Source: Sphingomonas sp. Leaf242 (lineage in GTDB: Bacteria; Pseudomonadota; Alphaproteobacteria; Sphingomonadales; Sphingomonadaceae). From it: 64,000 nt of DNA. The stretch lies in assembly GCF_001422045.1 (NCBI RefSeq), contig NZ_LMLW01000009.1:372001-436000 (forward strand). Reading direction: 5' to 3'. The notes beneath the pieces were generated by a model. It was not told the DNA's origin. It made no database searches and saw only the letters and a list, made by a program, of their open reading frames with translations. Position numbers and translations under genes: made by a program. Of the stretch, positions 18,467 through 29,870 are shown piece by piece (positions within the stretch are counted from its first letter, which is position 1; each line of letters begins with the position of its first letter).

Positions 18467-18588
18467 TGCCGAAAGCCCGGCAGGCTGAAAACTTTCCGCG
18501 TCGGCTACGGCATTGCTCCGAACTTCAGGAACCGAGACGGATACCGCGTATCGCGGCGTCTGTCGCTACCGAAGGACGGTGGGGCGTC

Positions 18589-18825
18589 TCACAGACTGCG
18601 GGATCGCGTGACGACACGCCACAGCAGCACGATTGCGACCGCGATCAGCAGGAAGACCGCGGCGATCGGGGCGAAGTAGAAGAGCGGCGCCCGCCACGGC
18701 GTCGTGGCGACCGGTGGCGATCGAGTCAGGTCGTCGCGGATCGATGGTCGCGCCACGGTGGTCGCGCTCGCCAGATCGTCTTCGCTGGTGTCCGGCATCG
18801 AGATCAGAGCCATGGCGGTCATCAT
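18589..18825 (-). CDS. Small single-pass membrane protein
   Basis: 78 residues with no recognised family. Residues 45-70 form one strong hydrophobic helix (FYFAPIAAVFLLIAVAIVLL), followed by a short positively charged tail (WRVVTRSRS). The first 45 residues are polar. The start codon overlaps the stop of the glycosyltransferase gene as ATGA, good evidence that it is translated and belongs to the deacetylase-glycosyltransferase operon. It may anchor or assist those enzymes at the membrane (inference). Confidence 0.7.
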   Translation of the reverse strand: MMTAMALISMPDTSEDDLASATTVARPSIRDDLTRSPPVATTPWRAPLFYFAPIAAVFLLIAVAIVLLWRVVTRSRSL

Positions 18826-20012
18826 GCCACGTCCAGCCGGCGTTCGGGCTGTGCAACCATATTGTCCTCGTACAAGGCCAGAAGCGCGTCGAAATGATCG
18901 TCCATCGTGCGCACCGGGCGATCGAGAGGACCCGACGCCGAGGCCAACCGCGTTCCGGCAAACGCCAGGATCGCATCGGCGGCCGCCTGCGTATCGCCGG
19001 ATCGATAGAGTACGCCGTCATTGGCCTGCGCCAGATCGGCGGCGCCGCCGCGATCGGGTGCGATCAGGGTCAGCCCCGACGCGATCGCCTCGGCCGCGAC
19101 GAAACAGAAGGTCTCCGCCTCGCAACCGTGGACCAGCGCATCGGCACTGGCCATCAGCCGGGCGATCGCGGTCCGGTCGCGGATCGGCTCGAGCAGGCGG
19201 ACATGCGGGTTGTCGCCGATCGCGTCGATCACGCGCCGTTGCCGCGAACCGCCGCCGATGATCAACAGCCCGACCGGGGTATGCGTACCCGCGACCGTCG
19301 CGGCCTGCGCGACCATGTCCCAGCGCTTTTCGGGCGCATGGCGCCCGACCCCGATCAGCAGCAGCGCATCCTCGCCAAGCCCGCACAGCGCCAGCATCTC
19401 GCGGCGCAGGTCCGCGTTGCGTAAGCGCGGCGAGAACTGGCCCGGATCGACGCCCATCGGATCGGTCGTCACCTTGTTGAGACCGCCTTCGCGCAACCGT
19501 TGGGTCAGGCTGTCGCTGGCGCTGACGATATGGTCGAACTGTGCGTCGAGCCGGCGCAGATGCCGCCAATACCAGTCGAACGCGCGGTCGATCGCCTGGG
19601 TCGAGGCGACGTTGCCGAACCAGCGATAGGCATAGGCCGACAGCGGATCGGCATGTGCGATCAGCGAGAGCCGCGCGCGCGACCCCGACTGCGTCCGCCA
19701 GTCCGCGACCATCGATGCGCTGCGCCACGGCGACGACACCTCGACCACGTCGGCGTCCTCCTCGTCGAGCATCGCATGCAGGGCGGTGCGGTCGGCGAAG
19801 TAGCGATAGGAGCGGTCGAGCGGGAAGCGTGGCGATTTCAGCCATCGCACGCGGGCGTTGGGGCCGCGCTGTTCTTCGCGGTTCTCCTCGCCGGGGGCGA
19901 TGACGACGACTTCGTGCCCGCGCGCGGCGAGCGCGACGAGCTTGCGGTCGATATAGGTGCGCACGCCGCCGCCGGTCGGCGTGTAGAATGCGCAGACGTC
20001 GACGATCTTCAT
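18822..20012 (-). CDS. Family 4 glycosyltransferase
   Basis: 396 residues with a GT-B fold. The N-terminal GGGVRTYIDRKLVALAARGHEV (written here as motif residues 14-35) is the acceptor-side loop. The C-terminal half has IGVGRHAPEKRWD and the donor-binding EAETFCFVAAEA that corresponds to the E-x7-E motif. GT4 enzymes retain anomeric configuration and use nucleotide sugars in the cytosol or at the inner membrane. It overlaps the deacetylase gene upstream by four bases (ATGA) and the small membrane protein downstream in the same manner. The trio may build or trim a glycolipid or surface glycan; the product is unknown. Confidence 0.92.
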   Translation of the reverse strand: MKIVDVCAFYTPTGGGVRTYIDRKLVALAARGHEVVVIAPGEENREEQRGPNARVRWLKSPRFPLDRSYRYFADRTALHAMLDEEDADVVEVSSPWRSASMVADWRTQSGSRARLSLIAHADPLSAYAYRWFGNVASTQAIDRAFDWYWRHLRRLDAQFDHIVSASDSLTQRLREGGLNKVTTDPMGVDPGQFSPRLRNADLRREMLALCGLGEDALLLIGVGRHAPEKRWDMVAQAATVAGTHTPVGLLIIGGGSRQRRVIDAIGDNPHVRLLEPIRDRTAIARLMASADALVHGCEAETFCFVAAEAIASGLTLIAPDRGGAADLAQANDGVLYRSGDTQAAADAILAFAGTRLASASGPLDRPVRTMDDHFDALLALYEDNMVAQPERRLDVA

Positions 20013-20881
20013 GCTGCGATCCTCTCGACCGGGGCATCGGACATCTGGTCGGCGACGAGATCGGCATAGCGCGAAACCGTGCGGCGCTCGGCGAGCGTGC
20101 GCAGCGTGCGGTCGATGCTGGTCAGCAGGGACTCCTTGGTCACGTCGCCTGGGTGGACCGCGACGCGCATCGTCGGCATCCAGTCGGGCATGATGCGCGC
20201 CGCCGCGGCGACCGCGAGCGAACTGGCGGTGCGCGCGCGCGTCCGGCTGGCCCAGGTCACGACCGGGCCGCGCGAGACGATCGCGCCGGTGGCAGGCTGC
20301 CAGACGCGGAAATGATCCTCGGCCAGCGCGAAGTCGCAGGCCTTCAACGCCGCGTGCGCACCCGGTCCGTATAGCCAGGCCGGGGCGATGAAGCCCGCGA
20401 CCGACCGGCCGATCGCCTGCTCGACCATGTCGCGACCGGCGCGCATCCGGTGTTCGGCTTCGGCCGCGTCGAGCCCGAGGAACTCGCCTTCGCCGGCGGT
20501 CATGTAGCGTGCCTTCAGAGCAGTGGCCGCATTGCGGTGATCGCTCGCGTCACGGTGGAACCAGCCGTGCAGGAACATCTCGACGCCGGCATCGGACCAT
20601 GCGCGCAGCCGCCGCTCGAACGCCGGGGCACGATCGAGCCGCGCGGCGCCCCAGTGATCGGGGACCACCAGCATCGCGAACTTCGGTCCGCCTAGGATCG
20701 CGTCGATCCGCTCGGCGAGCAGGTCGATCGGCGCCACGAAGGCGGGGGAGACGTCGTGAATCGACACCACCAGGCGGCGTTGCGCCGCCGATTTGCCTGC
20801 CATCGGCTTGGCGTCGGACGCTGGAGGACGCTGCCCCTCGCTGTGGTCGCCCCCGCTCTCGCTCTGGTCGAATGTCGCCAT
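20009..20881 (-). CDS. DUF2334 polysaccharide deacetylase-like protein
   Basis: 290 residues from ATG 20881, which follows GAAGG; the open frame continues upstream to 20965 without family character. The fold is the NodB/DUF2334 carbohydrate esterase type. SIHDVSP near residues 40-46 holds the His-Asp pair, and HGWFHRD near residue 105 supplies further metal ligands. IAPAWLYG is also typical. No signal peptide is evident and the first 35 residues are polar, so it may act in the cytosol or at the inner membrane. It is first in a coupled operon with a GT4 enzyme and a small membrane protein. Metal-dependent removal of an N-acetyl group is expected from the family. Confidence 0.87.
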   Translation of the reverse strand: MATFDQSESGGDHSEGQRPPASDAKPMAGKSAAQRRLVVSIHDVSPAFVAPIDLLAERIDAILGGPKFAMLVVPDHWGAARLDRAPAFERRLRAWSDAGVEMFLHGWFHRDASDHRNAATALKARYMTAGEGEFLGLDAAEAEHRMRAGRDMVEQAIGRSVAGFIAPAWLYGPGAHAALKACDFALAEDHFRVWQPATGAIVSRGPVVTWASRTRARTASSLAVAAAARIMPDWMPTMRVAVHPGDVTKESLLTSIDRTLRTLAERRTVSRYADLVADQMSDAPVERIAA

Positions 20882-21125
20882 GGTCTTGCCTTCATACGTC
20901 GCGCACTGATGACGGGACGGCGCCGCCTCGATGCTTCCGCAGTCCGTGCCGATACCTACCGGCAAATTATTTCACTGATGGGACGGGCATCGCTGCGGCT
21001 CGGCGTTGCTGGCGGCGTCCTGTGGGCATGACCCGATCCGGATCACTCGCTTCGGCGTCGCTTGGCACCACACGCCTCTGCCGCCCGCCGCTGGCCAGGT
21101 CCTGTTTCTACCGGAGCAATGTCGC

Positions 21126-22049
21126 ATGACAGAGATGCCGCTGACGCTGACGCGCGCGCAGGTTTTCCCCGCCCTTACCCCGACCGTCGTCCGCAAGGGC
21201 TTCGTCGGCCGCTGGCTCGCGCCGCTGTTGTCCGCCGCGATCCTGATCGGCGCGTTGTGGCAGCTGCGCAGCCTCGACGTGCCGGGCATCCTGCACATGG
21301 TGCCGATGTCGCCGCTGTTCTGGGCGATCTTCGCGCTGGGCTATCTGGTCACGCCGTTCAGCGAATGGGTGATCTATCGGCGGCTCTGGCGATTGCCGCC
21401 GAGCGGCATTCTCGCGCTGCTACGCAAGCGGATCAGCAACGAGATCATCCTCGGCTATTCGGGCGAACTGTATTTCTACGGCTGGGCGCGCAAGCACGCG
21501 ACGATGGTCGGCACCCCGTTCGGCGCGATCAAGGACGTCGCGATCCTGTCCGCGGTGGTCGCCAACGTCTGCACGCTCGCGCTGGCGGCGGCGAGCTGGC
21601 ACGCGCTCGCCGCGCTGCATCTCGGCACCAGCGCGAAGGTCATGATCGTGTCGGCGGCGAGCATGGCGATCCCGTCGCTCGTCACGCTGGTGCTGCGCAA
21701 GCGCCTGCTGACTCTGCCGCGTCCGGAACTGACCCGGATCGCGGTCATCCATTTCCTGCGGATCGTCGCTACCACCGTGCTGGCCGCGTTGCTGTGGGCA
21801 GCCGTGATGCCCGCCGCGCCGCTCGCCTGGTGGCTCGCGCTGGCGACGTTGCGGATGCTCGTGTCGCGCCTGCCGCTGTTGCCGAACAAGGACATCGTGT
21901 TCGCCGGGCTGGTCGCCTTCACCGTCGGGCGGACCTCCGAAGTGACCGCGGTGCTGACGATGATCGCCGGGCTGTGGCTGGTAACGCATCTTCTTCTCGG
22001 GGCGGCGCTGACCGCGGTCGAACTCGCTACCATGGAGCGTAACAAGTGA
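21126..22049 (+). CDS. Polytopic inner-membrane protein of unknown function
   Basis: 307 residues from ATG 21126, with GGAG upstream; the open frame continues to 21006 but those residues look non-coding. About seven to eight hydrophobic helices are visible, starting with LAPLLSAAILIGALW and MSPLFWAIFALGYLV. The segment LVSRLPLLPNKDIVFAGLVAF recalls the membrane part of lysylphosphatidylglycerol synthase-like flippases, but the match is too weak to name it. It is transcribed away from the deacetylase-glycosyltransferase trio and overlaps the following DUF2141 gene by four bases (GTGA). Together they may form one envelope-glycolipid locus (inference). Confidence 0.8.
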   Translation: MTEMPLTLTRAQVFPALTPTVVRKGFVGRWLAPLLSAAILIGALWQLRSLDVPGILHMVPMSPLFWAIFALGYLVTPFSEWVIYRRLWRLPPSGILALLRKRISNEIILGYSGELYFYGWARKHATMVGTPFGAIKDVAILSAVVANVCTLALAAASWHALAALHLGTSAKVMIVSAASMAIPSLVTLVLRKRLLTLPRPELTRIAVIHFLRIVATTVLAALLWAAVMPAAPLAWWLALATLRMLVSRLPLLPNKDIVFAGLVAFTVGRTSEVTAVLTMIAGLWLVTHLLLGAALTAVELATMERNK

Positions 22050-22555
22050 TCCTGTTTTCGATATTGGCGCTGGCCGCTACCCCGATCCCCTCGACGCCCA
22101 GGCTCGGCACCGTCGAGGCGCGCTGCCGACCCAACGAACCGGGGCCTGCGCTGATCGTCGATGTTGATGGGCTGAAGGACCGGGTCGGTGTACTCCGCGC
22201 CGAACTCTACCCCGCGCGCGACGGCGACTTCCTCGCCGACGACAACGTCCTGATCGGCGCCGGTAAGACTTTCCGCCGATCGGTGATTACCGTGCCCGCG
22301 AGCGGGGTGGCGTCGCTCTGCCTGCGCGTGCCCGCACCGGGGACCTATGCGCTCAGCGTCGTCCATGCGCGCGACGGCGGCCACGGCTTCAGCCTGCTCC
22401 ACGACGGTATCGGCTTTGCCAGCAACCCCAAGCTCGGCCATTCCAAGCCGCGGGCCGATCAGGCCAAGGTCGTCGTTCATGACGGTATCACCACCACGCA
22501 TGTCGTGATGAACTATCGCAGCGGACTATTTTCGTTCGCGCCGATCAAGCAATAG
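22046..22555 (+). CDS. DUF2141 family exported protein
   Basis: 169 residues with a GTG start at 22046 that overlaps the previous stop. A short hydrophobic leader (MILFSILALAATPIP) suggests export. The body matches DUF2141 proteins: VLRAELYP, a central PAPGTYALSVVHARDG and GIGFASNP near the end of the domain. The family is common in Sphingomonadales and Bacteroidetes and has no assigned role. A hairpin covering 22567-22592 follows and may end the transcript. Confidence 0.85.
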   Translation: MILFSILALAATPIPSTPRLGTVEARCRPNEPGPALIVDVDGLKDRVGVLRAELYPARDGDFLADDNVLIGAGKTFRRSVITVPASGVASLCLRVPAPGTYALSVVHARDGGHGFSLLHDGIGFASNPKLGHSKPRADQAKVVVHDGITTTHVVMNYRSGLFSFAPIKQ

Positions 22556-22566
22556 CCGAGGAGGAT

Positions 22567-22592
22567 CCGGACCCGCGGATCAGCGGGTCCGG
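22567..22592. terminator. Hairpin between convergent genes
   Basis: CCGGACCCGC and GCGGGTCCGG form a perfect 10-base stem around the six-base loop GGATCA. The loop holds the stop codon of the Lrp-family gene. There is no T-run on either side, so it may end transcription inefficiently or serve as a processing and stability hairpin for both convergent transcripts. Confidence 0.5.
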
Positions 22593-23041
22593 TCCTTGAC
22601 GGTTTCCATCGCCACGAAGGTCGACGTGCTCGCGACGTGCGGCAGGCTTGAGATCTTCTCGCCGAGCACCGCGCGGTAGCGGCGGATGTCGGCGGTGCGG
22701 ACCTTGAGCAGATAATCGAAGCTGCTCGCGATCATGTGGCATTCCTCGACCTCGGGGATGCGGCGGACTGCGGCGTTGAACGCCTTCAGTGCCTGTTCGC
22801 GCGTGTCGTCGAGCTTCACCTCGGCGAACGCGACGTGATCGAGACCCATCTTCTCGGCATCGACGATCGCGCAGAAACCGCGGATCACGCCGCTTGCGAT
22901 CAGTTTGCGCAGGCGAACCTGGCAGGGTGTCTTCGAAAGCCCGACAGCGGCCGCGAGGTCGGTGACCGACATGCGCCCGTCCTCCAGCAGCGCAGCGACG
23001 ATCTTATGGTCGAAGCCGTCCATTTCGACTGCCACTGGCAT
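22580..23041 (-). CDS. Lrp/AsnC family regulator, probable PutR
   Basis: 153 residues. An N-terminal helix-turn-helix spans about residues 10-60 (VTDLAAAVGLSKTPCQVRLRKL). A C-terminal RAM ligand domain follows, with HVAFAEVKLD, VEECHMIASSFDYLLKV and a typical end. It is divergent from putA with 107 bases between starts, the arrangement seen for PutR, the proline-responsive activator of putA in Alphaproteobacteria. It should bind proline and activate putA (inference from position and family). Its 3' end forms half of a hairpin shared with the convergent gene. Confidence 0.9.
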   Translation of the reverse strand: MPVAVEMDGFDHKIVAALLEDGRMSVTDLAAAVGLSKTPCQVRLRKLIASGVIRGFCAIVDAEKMGLDHVAFAEVKLDDTREQALKAFNAAVRRIPEVEECHMIASSFDYLLKVRTADIRRYRAVLGEKISSLPHVASTSTFVAMETVKDRTR

Positions 23042-23073
23042 TAAATCACTCCGATCGGTTCGCGAATGGCGCG

Positions 23074-23128
23074 TACAAAAGCGATATAGGCCGCCCGATG
23101 CCGATACATAAGCCGGATCGACTTTTGG
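23074..23128. promoter_or_regulatory. Possible Lrp-type sites between putR-like gene and putA
   Basis: TACAAAAGCGAT (23074-23085) and ATCGACTTTTGG (23117-23128) form an imperfect inverted pair whose centres are about 43 bases apart, near four helical turns. Lrp proteins bind several helically phased sites, so this could be the shared control region of the divergent genes. The match is weak. Confidence 0.35.
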
Positions 23129-23148
23129 AAGCGATCTAAGGCGGTGGC

Positions 23149-26100
23149 ATGACCAGCCAGCCCTTCGCCGCCTTCGCCCCCGCTATCCGCGAGGCTACCT
23201 CGTTGCGATCGGCGATCACCGCCGCGTATCGGCTGGACGAGGCCGAGGCGCTCGCACCGTTGATCAAGTCCGCGACGCTCGACCCCGAAACGCACGCCGC
23301 GGTGCGCGAGACGGCGCGCGACCTGGTGACGCGGATGCGCGCCGAACATCGCGGCACCGGCGTCGAAGGACTGGTGCAGGAATATTCGCTGTCGAGCCAG
23401 GAGGGCGTCGCGCTGATGTGTCTCGCCGAGGCGCTGCTGCGGATCCCCGACGATGCGACGCGCGATGCGCTGATCCGTGACAAGATCGCCGGCGGCGACT
23501 GGACCGCGCATCTTGGCGGCGGCAAGTCGCTGTTCGTCAACGCCGCGACCTGGGGGTTGGTGGTCACCGGCAAGCTGGTCGGCAGCGTCGACGATCGCGG
23601 GCTCGGCGCGGCGTTGTCGCGGCTGGTCGCGCGGGTCGGCGAGCCGGTCATCCGGCGCGGCGTCGATCTCGCGATGCGGATGATGGGCGAACAGTTCGTC
23701 ACCGGCGAGACGATCAAGCAGGCGCTCAAGCGCGCGCGCGAGCTGGAGGCCAAGGGCTTCGGCTACAGCTACGACATGCTCGGCGAGGCGGCGACGACCG
23801 CCGCCGACGCTGCGCGCTACTATGCCGATTACGAGACCGCGATCGACGCGATCGGCAAGGCGTCGGCGGGGCGCGGCGTGTATGCGGGGCCGGGCATCTC
23901 GATCAAGCTGTCCGCCCTGCACCCGCGCTACGTCCGTGGGCAGGCGGCGCGCGTGATGGACGAATTGCTGCCGATGGTGGCGCGTCTCGCCGCGCTGGCG
24001 AAGCGCTACGACATTGGCTTCAACATCGACGCGGAGGAGGCCGACCGGCTCGAACTGTCGCTCGACCTGCTCGAGAGCCTGGCGCTCGATCCCGATCTGG
24101 CGGACTGGAACGGACTTGGGTTCGTCGTTCAGGGCTATGGCAAGCGGTGCCCGTTCGTGATCGACTGGATCGTCGATCTTGCGCGGCGATCGGAGCGGCG
24201 GATCATGGTCCGGCTGGTCAAGGGCGCATACTGGGATGCCGAGATCAAGCGCGCGCAGGTCGATGGCCTCGCCGACTTCCCGGTCTACACGCGCAAGCTC
24301 CATACCGACATCGCGTACATCGCATGCGCCCGGAAACTGCTGGCCGCGCCCGACGCGGTGTTCCCGCAGTTCGCGACGCACAACGCGCAGACGCTCGCGA
24401 CGATCTATCAGCTTGCCGGACCCGATTTCGCGATCGGTCAATACGAGTTCCAGTGCCTGCACGGGATGGGCGAGCCGCTGTATCAACAGGTCGTCGGCAC
24501 GGATAAGCTCGACCGGCCGTGCCGGATTTACGCACCGGTCGGCACGCACGAGACGCTGCTCGCGTATCTGGTTCGCCGGCTGCTCGAGAATGGCGCGAAC
24601 TCGTCGTTCGTCAACCGGATCGCCGATCCTGCGATCTCGATCGACGCGATGATCGCCGACCCGGTCGATATCGTGTCGGCGATGCCGAACCCCGGTGCGC
24701 GCCATGACGAGATCGCGCTGCCGGGCGGACTGTTCCCCGATCGGCGCAACTCGGACGGCATCGATCTCAGCGACGAGACTGCGCTGGCGGCGTTGGGTGA
24801 CGCTCTGCGGGAAAGCGCGGCGATCGCGTGGTATGCCGGTTCCGAGGCCAGCGGCGAGACGCGTGCGGTACTCAACCCGGCCAACCACCGCGACGTCGTC
24901 GGTCACGTTGCCGAAGTCGCCGTCGAGGACGCGCGCGCTGTCGTAGCGCGGGCGGCCGCGAGCACCTGGTCCGCAACGCCGGTGGCGGAGCGTGCTGCGG
25001 CGCTCGATCGTGCGGCCGACGCGATGCAGGCGCGGATGCCGATCCTGATCGGTCTCGTGATCCGCGAGGCGGGCAAGTCGGCGGCCAACGCGATCGGTGA
25101 GGTCCGCGAAGCGATCGATTTCCTGCGCTATTATGCGCAGCAGGCGCGGACGACGATGGGGCCGGCACAGATCGCGCTGGGGCCGGTGGTGTGCATCAGC
25201 CCGTGGAATTTCCCGCTCGCGATCTTTGCGGGGCAGGTCGCCGCCGCGCTGGTCGCGGGCAATCCGGTGCTCGCCAAGCCTGCCGAGGAAACCCCGTTGA
25301 TCGCTGCCGAAGCGGTGCGGTTGTTGCACGAGGCGGGGATCCCGGCGGATGCGTTGCATCTCATTCCCGGCGACGGTGCGATCGGCGCGGCACTGGTCGG
25401 CGCGCCCGAGACGGCCGCGGTGATGTTCACGGGGTCGACCGACGTCGCGCGGCTGATCCAGCGCCAGTTGGCGACGCGGCTGTCCGCCACCGGCGCGCCG
25501 ATCCCGCTGATCGCCGAAACCGGTGGCCAGAACGCGATGATCGTCGATTCGTCGGCGCTGGCGGAGCAGGTCGTCGCGGACGTGTTGGCGTCGGCGTTCG
25601 ATAGTGCGGGACAGCGGTGCTCTGCGCTGCGCATCCTGTGCCTGCAGGACGAGGTTGCCGACCGGACGCTGGCGATGCTGAAGGGTGCGCTGCAGGAGTT
25701 GCGGATCGGCCGTACCGACCGGCTCGCGGTCGATATCGGTCCGGTCATCACCGCCGAGGCGAAGGCGGGAATCGATACGCATATCGCCCGGATGCGCGCG
25801 GCGGGGCACCGGGTCGACCAGCAGGACCTGCCGGCCGAATGCGCACACGGCACGTTCGTCGCGCCGACGATCATCGAGATCGGTCATATCGGCGACGTCG
25901 AACGCGAGGTGTTCGGGCCGGTGCTCCACGTCATCCGGTTCAAGCGCGACAAGCTCGACGCGCTGATCGATGCGATCAATGCGACCGGGTATGGGCTGAC
26001 CTTCGGGCTGCACACACGGCTCGACGGGACCGTCTCGGATATCACCGCGCGGGTGAAGGCGGGCAATATCTACGTCAATCGCAACGTCATCGGTGCGATC

Positions 26101-26751
26101 GTGGGCGTGCAGCCGTTCGGTGGGCGCGGGCTGTCGGGGACTGGTCCCAAGGCGGGCGGTCCGCTGTATCTCGGGCGGCTCGTGACTGAAGCCGCGAACG
26201 CGCAGATCGGGTCCGGTACGGCGATGCCGTTGCTCGACTCGTTCATCGCGTGGCTGGGCCAGCGCGGCCACCGCGCAACCGCCACCGCCGCGCGTCTCTA
26301 TCGCGACGGGTCGGCGCTGGGTGTCGAGACGCTGCTGCCGGGCCCGGTCGGCGAGCGCAACGTCTATGCGCTGCATCCGCGCGGGCGTGTGCTGCTGAAG
26401 CCTGCGACGCCAGCGGGGTTGCTGGAACAGATGGCGGTCGTGCTGGCGACGGGCAATCGTGCGCAGGTCGAGGGCATGGCGCTGCCCGAGGGGATTCCTG
26501 CGGCGGTCGCTTCGGTGTTCGCAGAGGACGACGACGCGCCGTTCGCCGCGGTGCTGGTCGAGGGTGATGCGGCGGCGGTGACGCAGATGGTCGAACGGGT
26601 TGCGGCGATGCCGGGGCCGATCGTCCTCGTCCATGCGGCCAGGCTTGGCGCGCCGCTTGCCTACACGCTCGACTGGCTGCTGGAGGAGGTGTCGACCTCG
26701 ATCAACACCACCGCCGCGGGCGGCAATGCGAGCTTAATGATGATCGGATAA
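23149..26751 (+). CDS. putA: Bifunctional proline dehydrogenase / P5C dehydrogenase
   Basis: 1200 residues. It oxidises proline to pyrroline-5-carboxylate with FAD and then to glutamate with NAD, passing the intermediate internally. The proline dehydrogenase barrel covers about 150-480 (GPGISIKLSALHPRY, GFNIDAEEADRLELSLDLL, MVRLVKGAYWD). The aldehyde dehydrogenase part covers about 560-1010, with ISPWNFPLAIF, Glu790 in AETGGQ and catalytic Cys824 in AGQRCSALR. There is no N-terminal ribbon-helix-helix domain, so it does not repress itself as E. coli PutA does. The extra C-terminal 190 residues are the domain of type B PutA. AAGG lies upstream of the start. Confidence 0.97.
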   Translation: MTSQPFAAFAPAIREATSLRSAITAAYRLDEAEALAPLIKSATLDPETHAAVRETARDLVTRMRAEHRGTGVEGLVQEYSLSSQEGVALMCLAEALLRIPDDATRDALIRDKIAGGDWTAHLGGGKSLFVNAATWGLVVTGKLVGSVDDRGLGAALSRLVARVGEPVIRRGVDLAMRMMGEQFVTGETIKQALKRARELEAKGFGYSYDMLGEAATTAADAARYYADYETAIDAIGKASAGRGVYAGPGISIKLSALHPRYVRGQAARVMDELLPMVARLAALAKRYDIGFNIDAEEADRLELSLDLLESLALDPDLADWNGLGFVVQGYGKRCPFVIDWIVDLARRSERRIMVRLVKGAYWDAEIKRAQVDGLADFPVYTRKLHTDIAYIACARKLLAAPDAVFPQFATHNAQTLATIYQLAGPDFAIGQYEFQCLHGMGEPLYQQVVGTDKLDRPCRIYAPVGTHETLLAYLVRRLLENGANSSFVNRIADPAISIDAMIADPVDIVSAMPNPGARHDEIALPGGLFPDRRNSDGIDLSDETALAALGDALRESAAIAWYAGSEASGETRAVLNPANHRDVVGHVAEVAVEDARAVVARAAASTWSATPVAERAAALDRAADAMQARMPILIGLVIREAGKSAANAIGEVREAIDFLRYYAQQARTTMGPAQIALGPVVCISPWNFPLAIFAGQVAAALVAGNPVLAKPAEETPLIAAEAVRLLHEAGIPADALHLIPGDGAIGAALVGAPETAAVMFTGSTDVARLIQRQLATRLSATGAPIPLIAETGGQNAMIVDSSALAEQVVADVLASAFDSAGQRCSALRILCLQDEVADRTLAMLKGALQELRIGRTDRLAVDIGPVITAEAKAGIDTHIARMRAAGHRVDQQDLPAECAHGTFVAPTIIEIGHIGDVEREVFGPVLHVIRFKRDKLDALIDAINATGYGLTFGLHTRLDGTVSDITARVKAGNIYVNRNVIGAIVGVQPFGGRGLSGTGPKAGGPLYLGRLVTEAANAQIGSGTAMPLLDSFIAWLGQRGHRATATAARLYRDGSALGVETLLPGPVGERNVYALHPRGRVLLKPATPAGLLEQMAVVLATGNRAQVEGMALPEGIPAAVASVFAEDDDAPFAAVLVEGDAAAVTQMVERVAAMPGPIVLVHAARLGAPLAYTLDWLLEEVSTSINTTAAGGNASLMMIG

Positions 26752-26844
26752 CGGGAACAGGACGATGCGGCGTCACCATGATGATGCCTAACCGCACTTT
26801 AATTGTAAAAATGTCGCTCGAACACGCGACCGACATATCCCTGC

Positions 26845-26974
26845 AACATATCGGCGCGAAAGGGAGAGCGTCGCCGCTCCCTCTCCCCCTGTGGACGGCG
26901 ACTTTGACCGGGTCCCCCCTGTCCCGGTCTTCTCCCTGAACTACGGGGCGACCTTCACGGTCGCCCCGCCTTTT
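26845..26974 (+). ncRNA. Candidate small RNA with C-rich loops and own terminator
   Basis: No frame is open here. The sequence reads as a structured RNA. A 5' stem-loop (AGGGAGAGCG with CGCTCCCT, 26861-26883) is followed by three exposed C-rich segments, CTCTCCCCCTGT, GGTCCCCCCTGT and TCTTCTCCCTGA. A strong terminator hairpin with T5 follows. C/U-rich anti-Shine-Dalgarno loops plus a 3' terminator are typical of alphaproteobacterial trans-acting sRNAs such as the suhB/MmgR type; assignment to that family is only a guess. The 5' end is approximate. Confidence 0.45.
26945..26974 (+). terminator. Rho-independent terminator
   Basis: GGGGCGACC and GGTCGCCCC form a perfect nine-base stem with a five-base loop (TTCAC), followed by GCC and TTTTT. 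It is oriented for plus-strand transcripts. It would end either the putA message or the proposed sRNA immediately upstream. Confidence 0.85.
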
Positions 26975-27045
26975 TGTGTTCGGGAACGCGCGGGATCTCG
27001 GCGCTAGACGCGCCGCGGCGATAACCTGAGATTCTCGCACTCTAT

Positions 27046-27174
27046 CGATCCTCCCCCGCTAGGGGGAGGTGGCAGGCGCTTGCCTGACGGAGGGAGAGGT
27101 AAGGGAAACCTCTGTTCCGATGTCCTCCCCCTCCGTCGCCTTCGGCGCCACCTCCCCCTTGCGGGGGAGGATCG
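27046..27174. repeat. Palindromic repeat (CTCCCCC...GGGGGAGG type)
   Basis: Arms at 27046-27073 and 27147-27174 are 28 bases long and differ at one position as reverse complements. Each arm is itself a small hairpin of CCTCCCCC and GGGGGAGG. The 73-base centre contains further partly self-complementary sequence. It lies between putA/sRNA and the 3' end of acnA (convergent). Such elements are common between sphingomonad genes; no transposase is present. Confidence 0.85.
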
Positions 27175-27185
27175 TATCGCAGTCT

Positions 27186-29870
<2,685 letters not shown>

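Noticed and set aside
23041..26634. 1197-codon reverse frame opposite putA
   Set aside because: It is antisense to an unmistakable putA. It is rich in Arg, Asp and His as expected of a GC-rich shadow frame, and has no domain motifs.
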